DNA of 64,000 bases from Ignelater luminosus (Eukaryota; Arthropoda; Insecta; Coleoptera; Elateridae), in NCBI GenBank assembly GCA_011009095.1, contig VTPC01005348.1, forward strand, positions 1-64,000. Reading direction: 5' to 3'. The translations under genes and the position numbers were made by a program. This document shows, in pieces, positions 53,301-59,300 of the stretch; the first letter of the stretch is position 1; each line of letters starts with the position of its first letter. The notes beneath the pieces were generated by a model. It did no database searches. It was not told the DNA's origin and saw nothing but the letters and a program-made list of their open reading frames with translations.

Positions 53301-56300
53301 AATTTCCTAGATTCTTTTGTTTACTAAAATTATTTATTCTAGGATAACAAATTAATAATTAAATACATTTCGGATTTAACATTTCTTTCAACACAACGAA
53401 CAAGGCTTTTTTGTTTCTATACAGCCAAATTCGATTCTGTATAACGTCCCATTTTTTAATTTTCTAATGCTTACTAAAAACAAAAATAAATACTAAACTG
53501 AACTTAATTAAAATGTCTTAAATCTAGGTTTACAGCGAGTTTTACAATGGGGTAAGTGAGAAATTCCAAACTTGATGTGAGAAGAGTAAAAGCATGAAAT
53601 AAGATTGGACAATGTACAATAAGAGTCAAAATTAACATGCTAATAAAATTCTTCATTGTTATCAACTTTCTAGGAACTTTAAAAGTTTTGGAAATTTGAC
53701 TTTATTTTGCGAATGGGCCAAGAACCACAGCAATAGATAGGTTCTTAGTGTTAGTCTAGCCTAACTTAAATAATTTTCTTATAATTATCACAGCTATTCA
53801 ACCTATTCCGATTAAATAATTTCTAATTAGTTCTAGGCACTAATCAGTCTATAATTAATTTTTGATATATAATTAAGATATATTGATATATAATTAAAAT
53901 AGTATTCTGATTATTTTAAAACAAGATGTTTACAAACGGTTACGCTATATATAATTTATTTTTCAGAATTGCACCTACTGAAGATAATACATTTAGATGA
54001 ACAACTGAAAACTTTTGGTTCTTATGATCCGAAGTACTTACTTACTTACTTTATTATTGTATTTGTCTAGTCTATAGTATAACCATGTTACTAGGCATAA
54101 TTAGGCACTGGATATCTGATATGGTTTGTTTAGTTTAAAACCTAAAGCTGTGTCAGTTAGGGAAGGCAGTGTCAATCATCAAGATCGACGCGGATGTACG
54201 TCTCTGTAGGTGCATGAATGGGGTTTAGCATTGGGATCTAAATAAAGAAATGCATTGCAAAATTCGATCAAACAATTTTGTGCCTCTACGGCAATAAATC
54301 AAACTGTCGTCTCTAACTAACACGTCTTTACATATGCGTATCCAAGTAGAGTGAGACACTTTCGCTATAGGTATCAAATTTGTAGCTGGCATACACACAG
54401 TCTCCTTGATTTCGTCTGAAGTAGAAAGAATTAAGATTAAGATTATGAATAGTTTCCGATTGAATGAATTGCAAGTTTAAGTACTTTGCAACAAACAAAT
54501 TAGTACTGCTTTCTAAATTTGGATAAATACTGTAGCAGTAACTTGTTGCAATTAAAAATCTGTTTGATCTAGAAATGGATACAAACATTTGACAAATAAT
54601 TTTGAATTTAGTAGTTTTGCGCAGGGAAATCTTTTGTTTCGCTAGTAAAAGTTAAATATGTGTCGAATTGGCAAATGCCATAATAATAAAAATGTCAGTT
54701 GAGCTAACCTAACAGTTACTTAAATCACAAAGTCCGTATCAAACGATGCCGATATTGGCAAAATCGTAGCCAACTTTCTGAATATTCGGCAGAAAACATC
54801 AAGTGTCCTCTTCTCTGACGGTACTCCGTAGTCAATCAATCAATTGTTAACTTTTTACTGTACAATAATAGCTTTGTCTGATTTATAATCTAAAAACTAG
54901 CTATTGGAGAAAAACACGATCGTCGCGACCTCCACTGGAAATAAAAAAAATAATAGAAAATCGAATACACTGTTTCTACAACAGTGATACGCCTCACAAA
55001 AAACCAAGAGTCATAAATTGTACAAATGTCGTAGATCTTTAGATATGGAGAGCTATAGCCAAATCTGGCAACGTTAATTGTAACTGTTGTCCACCCCTCC
55101 CGTTTCCAGCAATTTTAATTTTGAGAGAATTTAGCACCATAATGTTGGTTGTGATTTTCGCTACTACATTTCATAAGCACAGATGCAGTACTTTTAAAAA
55201 ACGAGCAGTAGCTCCTGAACAAAACTGTTGCTTAGCATTTCAATGTTATTTGACAATGATATTGCATGTTTCTATAAGCCACGGTCACATCGTCGAATAT
55301 AGTTCCGGTGTTCTAGAAGGATTTAATACTTGCAATGTCCAAAACCTGATAAAATAGAAAGAAAGTTATTACTGAAACATGTACAGTTTAACAATTAACA
55401 CGTTTTATACATTAAAAAGAAAATTTAACCAGTATTCTATTTCATGAATTTGCTGCATTTTTGTAATACTAAGATAAATGGCTGGTCGGTCCTGTAACCT
55501 TTGTCGTTATACCAAGCACTTGTTTATCTCTGTGGCCAAGTTTCACTGACAAACACATACGGGGGTTTAGGGATTAAATCCCTTGACCAAGAGGAGAAAA
55601 GTTCTATAAAAGCCCTAAATCTTAAGAGAAAGAAAGCCAGGATCAAGATGAGTAGACCGCAAAAAACCCAACAAGATAACATCAGGCAAGAAAAGAACTC
55701 CGAAATGGGCAACTTTTCAGACATCTCTAAATAGTTTGTCGTGGAGGTTGAGCAACCAAAGAATCAAGAAGACGTTTAGCCTAAGACGGTAGCTGAAAGT
55801 TGACTGTCCCAGAAGTGGTTCAAAAACTCAGCAACGTAGAAACTAGGCACTTGGATCAAGGAAAAACCAAAGACCAAAAGTGGAATTGAAGGAAGAGACA
55901 GGGGGTAAAAAGAAACCTCGTTTCGACTTAAAGATTTCGTTACAAGCCCAGGAGCATTAAAGTACAGATTAGGTATTATACGGCGGCACTAAAAGGTTTG
56001 ATCGCAGCTGATCATCGGATGCAACGCAAACACCTACCGCACAACCTGGAACAGCACAAAGACCAATCAAAAAGATGAGTCGCTGCTACAGTTCATTATG
56101 GCAAATAATGCAGACTAATTTAGACATACTGGACAGGGGAAAGAAACTTTCGTAACTGTAAGAGTAAGGCAAGTAAGGAAAATGGTTAATAAAGCAAGAC
56201 AAACAAAGACTCATTTAAACTTTTTAAATGGCCGGGTCTAGACGACATTTATCCAGTTCTGTTGCAGAGTACAGTAAATTCTGTGTGATGCTTCTCAGCA

Positions 56301-59300
56301 CAATTCTAATCAGAGTAGCATTTATACCAAAAGCTGGACAGGATATTACTAAAGTCTTATGTCCTTTAGACTTAAAACATTAGAAAAATTACTAGATAGG
56401 TATATTAAAAACGGAAACACACCACTACACCAGAACCGATAGGCCTACATTGAAAAAACATCAACAAAAACAGCAGAATCTGGTTCGGAAAGTGGAATAT
56501 TCGTTAGCAATTACAACTCAATTCCAAAAAAAAATAAAGTAGACGGGACAAGTTACAGATAGATATAATGCATGCTCAAAAACCGTACAATATGTGTCAG
56601 CTTAGGTAGCACCTAAAATGGACATTACACTTGGGATATGCAGATGATTTAATCATCTTGACTTAGGGTAAACTTAACACTATATTGGGAAACGAACGCA
56701 AGAGGTCCTAAATATTGTACAAAACTTGACGGAAGAAGAGGATTTGAAGTTAAGTTCCTCACAATGACTATTGTACTATTCACGCAAAGAAGCAAACTAA
56801 CGGGATTAGGAACGTTAAAACTTTAAGGAATGGAACTACAAATAAAAAATGTTGCACTCTAGACTCACCTGAAATGAAGATATTAAGAAAATAATTTAAA
56901 AAGCGGAAACTATCCTAGTGATAGCCAGATGTACACGTGGTAAAACATGAAGATTAAAAGATCAAAACTATACTGCTTGTATAGAATGGTGGTTTAGCCA
57001 ACAGTCGTTTACTTTGGTATGGTGAACAAAGATGTAGCAAACGACTACAATTGAAAGATTAAGCAAGCTGCAAAGACGTGCCTGCCTAGGCATCCTAGTA
57101 GGTATGAAAAATACCCACGGTGATGAGAAAACTGATGAACTAGTTAAGAAAGCTCTGCTCTGGGTGTGACAAAAAGTACATTCCATGAGTAAGCAAAAAA
57201 ATCGGCCAAAAATCAACATACTACATATTGAAAAACCTCACCAGGACAAAAACATGGAAAGTTCTTCAAAGATAATCCATGCGGAAAAAGAACAGAAGGC
57301 CTGCAGTAAGCAGAAATCAGTTACGCAGTAAAAATTAATGGGAATAGCCCAATAACATTACATTGTTTTGATTTAATTAATTTAAAAAAAGCCTATGGAC
57401 GAGTTGGTAATAGAATCGATTCGATTCACAAAACTGATCAAGCAGGACGGCGAAATCTAGTAGCTCTTCTTTCCATAACCATAATGTAATACTTGGTGGT
57501 ATACCCAATTAAAACCATGTTACTCTATTCAATACTAGCCCATACTATTGTTGTCAAGATGGTATTTTGTACCTTATGAAATCGTTACATACCTAAAATT
57601 TGCATCTGCATGACCTACCAGTGTTGGGAAAAAGTCAATTTTTCTATTTTGGAGCAAGCTAGGTAATTCATTTATTGTTGATTCTAATGCCACAGTTTAA
57701 GTATTTCTAATTAACTGACGACACTACATTCCACGTGTGTGCATGTGCATTGTGCACTCCGCACCCTAACCTTAACACGCTCCTCTCGACTCTATCGCTC
57801 AATTCACATTTCAATTCAATTCTTGCTGTTCTTATAAAAATATCGTTAAAGTGCACGTTACTGTTCATATTTTACAGAAGAAACCTATTATCTTATGATT
57901 GTATCTTGAAAGCCATGCCAGTCGATAAAGCAGTTTCCGTTAAAACTGTAAAAATAAAATCTCATTCTCGTTCGTAGAATAGGCATGCAATTTAAACCTT
58001 ACAGATTTGTGATTAATTTTGAAAAATTCTGCCTTAAATGGTTTTTGCATGATAAAAGTGGTTATTATTTCTTGCCACTTATACACACTTTAAAAATGTT
58101 ATTATTGGATACAAATTCCAATGTAAGTGACATTTCCTCTAACAAAGCCTCTTTTGTAAATCTTAATGGAGCTTCGCTTTGAGGTTAATCAAATGAAATG
58201 AACGCTTAGATGCTGCGCGCCCTTAGCAATAGAACTAATCAAGGACAATCAATTGCAGCACTGCACAGTAGTTGGCGTAAATAAATAACGCCATACAATC
58301 AGGACGTCACAGCAGATGCTAAGATAATTATTCCAGGCTGGTATTACTGGTTTATTGATATATTCATTAGTGAAATGAGTAAATACAGTATAGGTGTTTT
58401 CGACTAATTAATTAGACGTTATATGAATGATAATAAGTATTATTCTACAATGAAAAATCAAGAAAGGCATTATCAGTTGGAAAAAAATCCTAAAAAACAA
58501 GAAAATCGAATATTGTCCTATATCAGGTTACTTTTTAGATTATTGACATGAAACTTTGTTCTCAGTTTGGCCGATCATATATGAATCTCTAATATAAGCA
58601 ATAAGGAGCAAATTTAATAATTGTTCTGTATAAGACGTCATAAGTAATATTACTCCATTTTTAATCAAATCAACTTAGAGAATATTAAACTACCTTATTA
58701 ATTATTAAAATAGTTTTACTTTGAAGAAAGTACTCGCGTTTAATTTGTAAAGTTTGTTTGGAATTAAATTTTATTAACGAAAATGCTTCCAAGTTTGACC
58801 CGAAAGTTACGTACTAGCCTATAAATTAATCTTTCATGTTGAATGATAACATAAATTCTAATTAAAATACTAGTTGAACTATTTCTAAATTAATATTAAG
58901 TTGTAGAATATAATGTAAAACAATGAAAATAATTATTTTAAACGCTGCTTTGCTTGCCTAATTCTAAAGAAACTATAATACACATATTTATTAATATTCA
59001 TCATGGTTTAAAACTTTTGAAAATTAAATTCAATTAAGTTTTCATTAAAATTAAAAATTAAACTCTTGCGGCGTTTTGAGAAATTGCTTGGATTAATAGT
59101 TTTATTGTTTGGGTTTCAGTATAATAAAGACGAGGCCTTAAGAAGCCTTTCTCATGCATATTGCCTAGTACTTAAATGTTTTGTATCAATAATTTTTCTC
59201 GATACACACTTAGACAGAGCAAGAACTGCAATTCACATCATTATAGTATAAACAAATTTTTGAATTGTGGTAAATTTATGTAGTAGGTAGGTACAGTTCT

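Noticed and set aside
57780..58182. Two adjacent plus-strand frames (80 and 65 codons) as a small gene
   Set aside because: No splice consensus joining them, no motif, and composition follows local base content.
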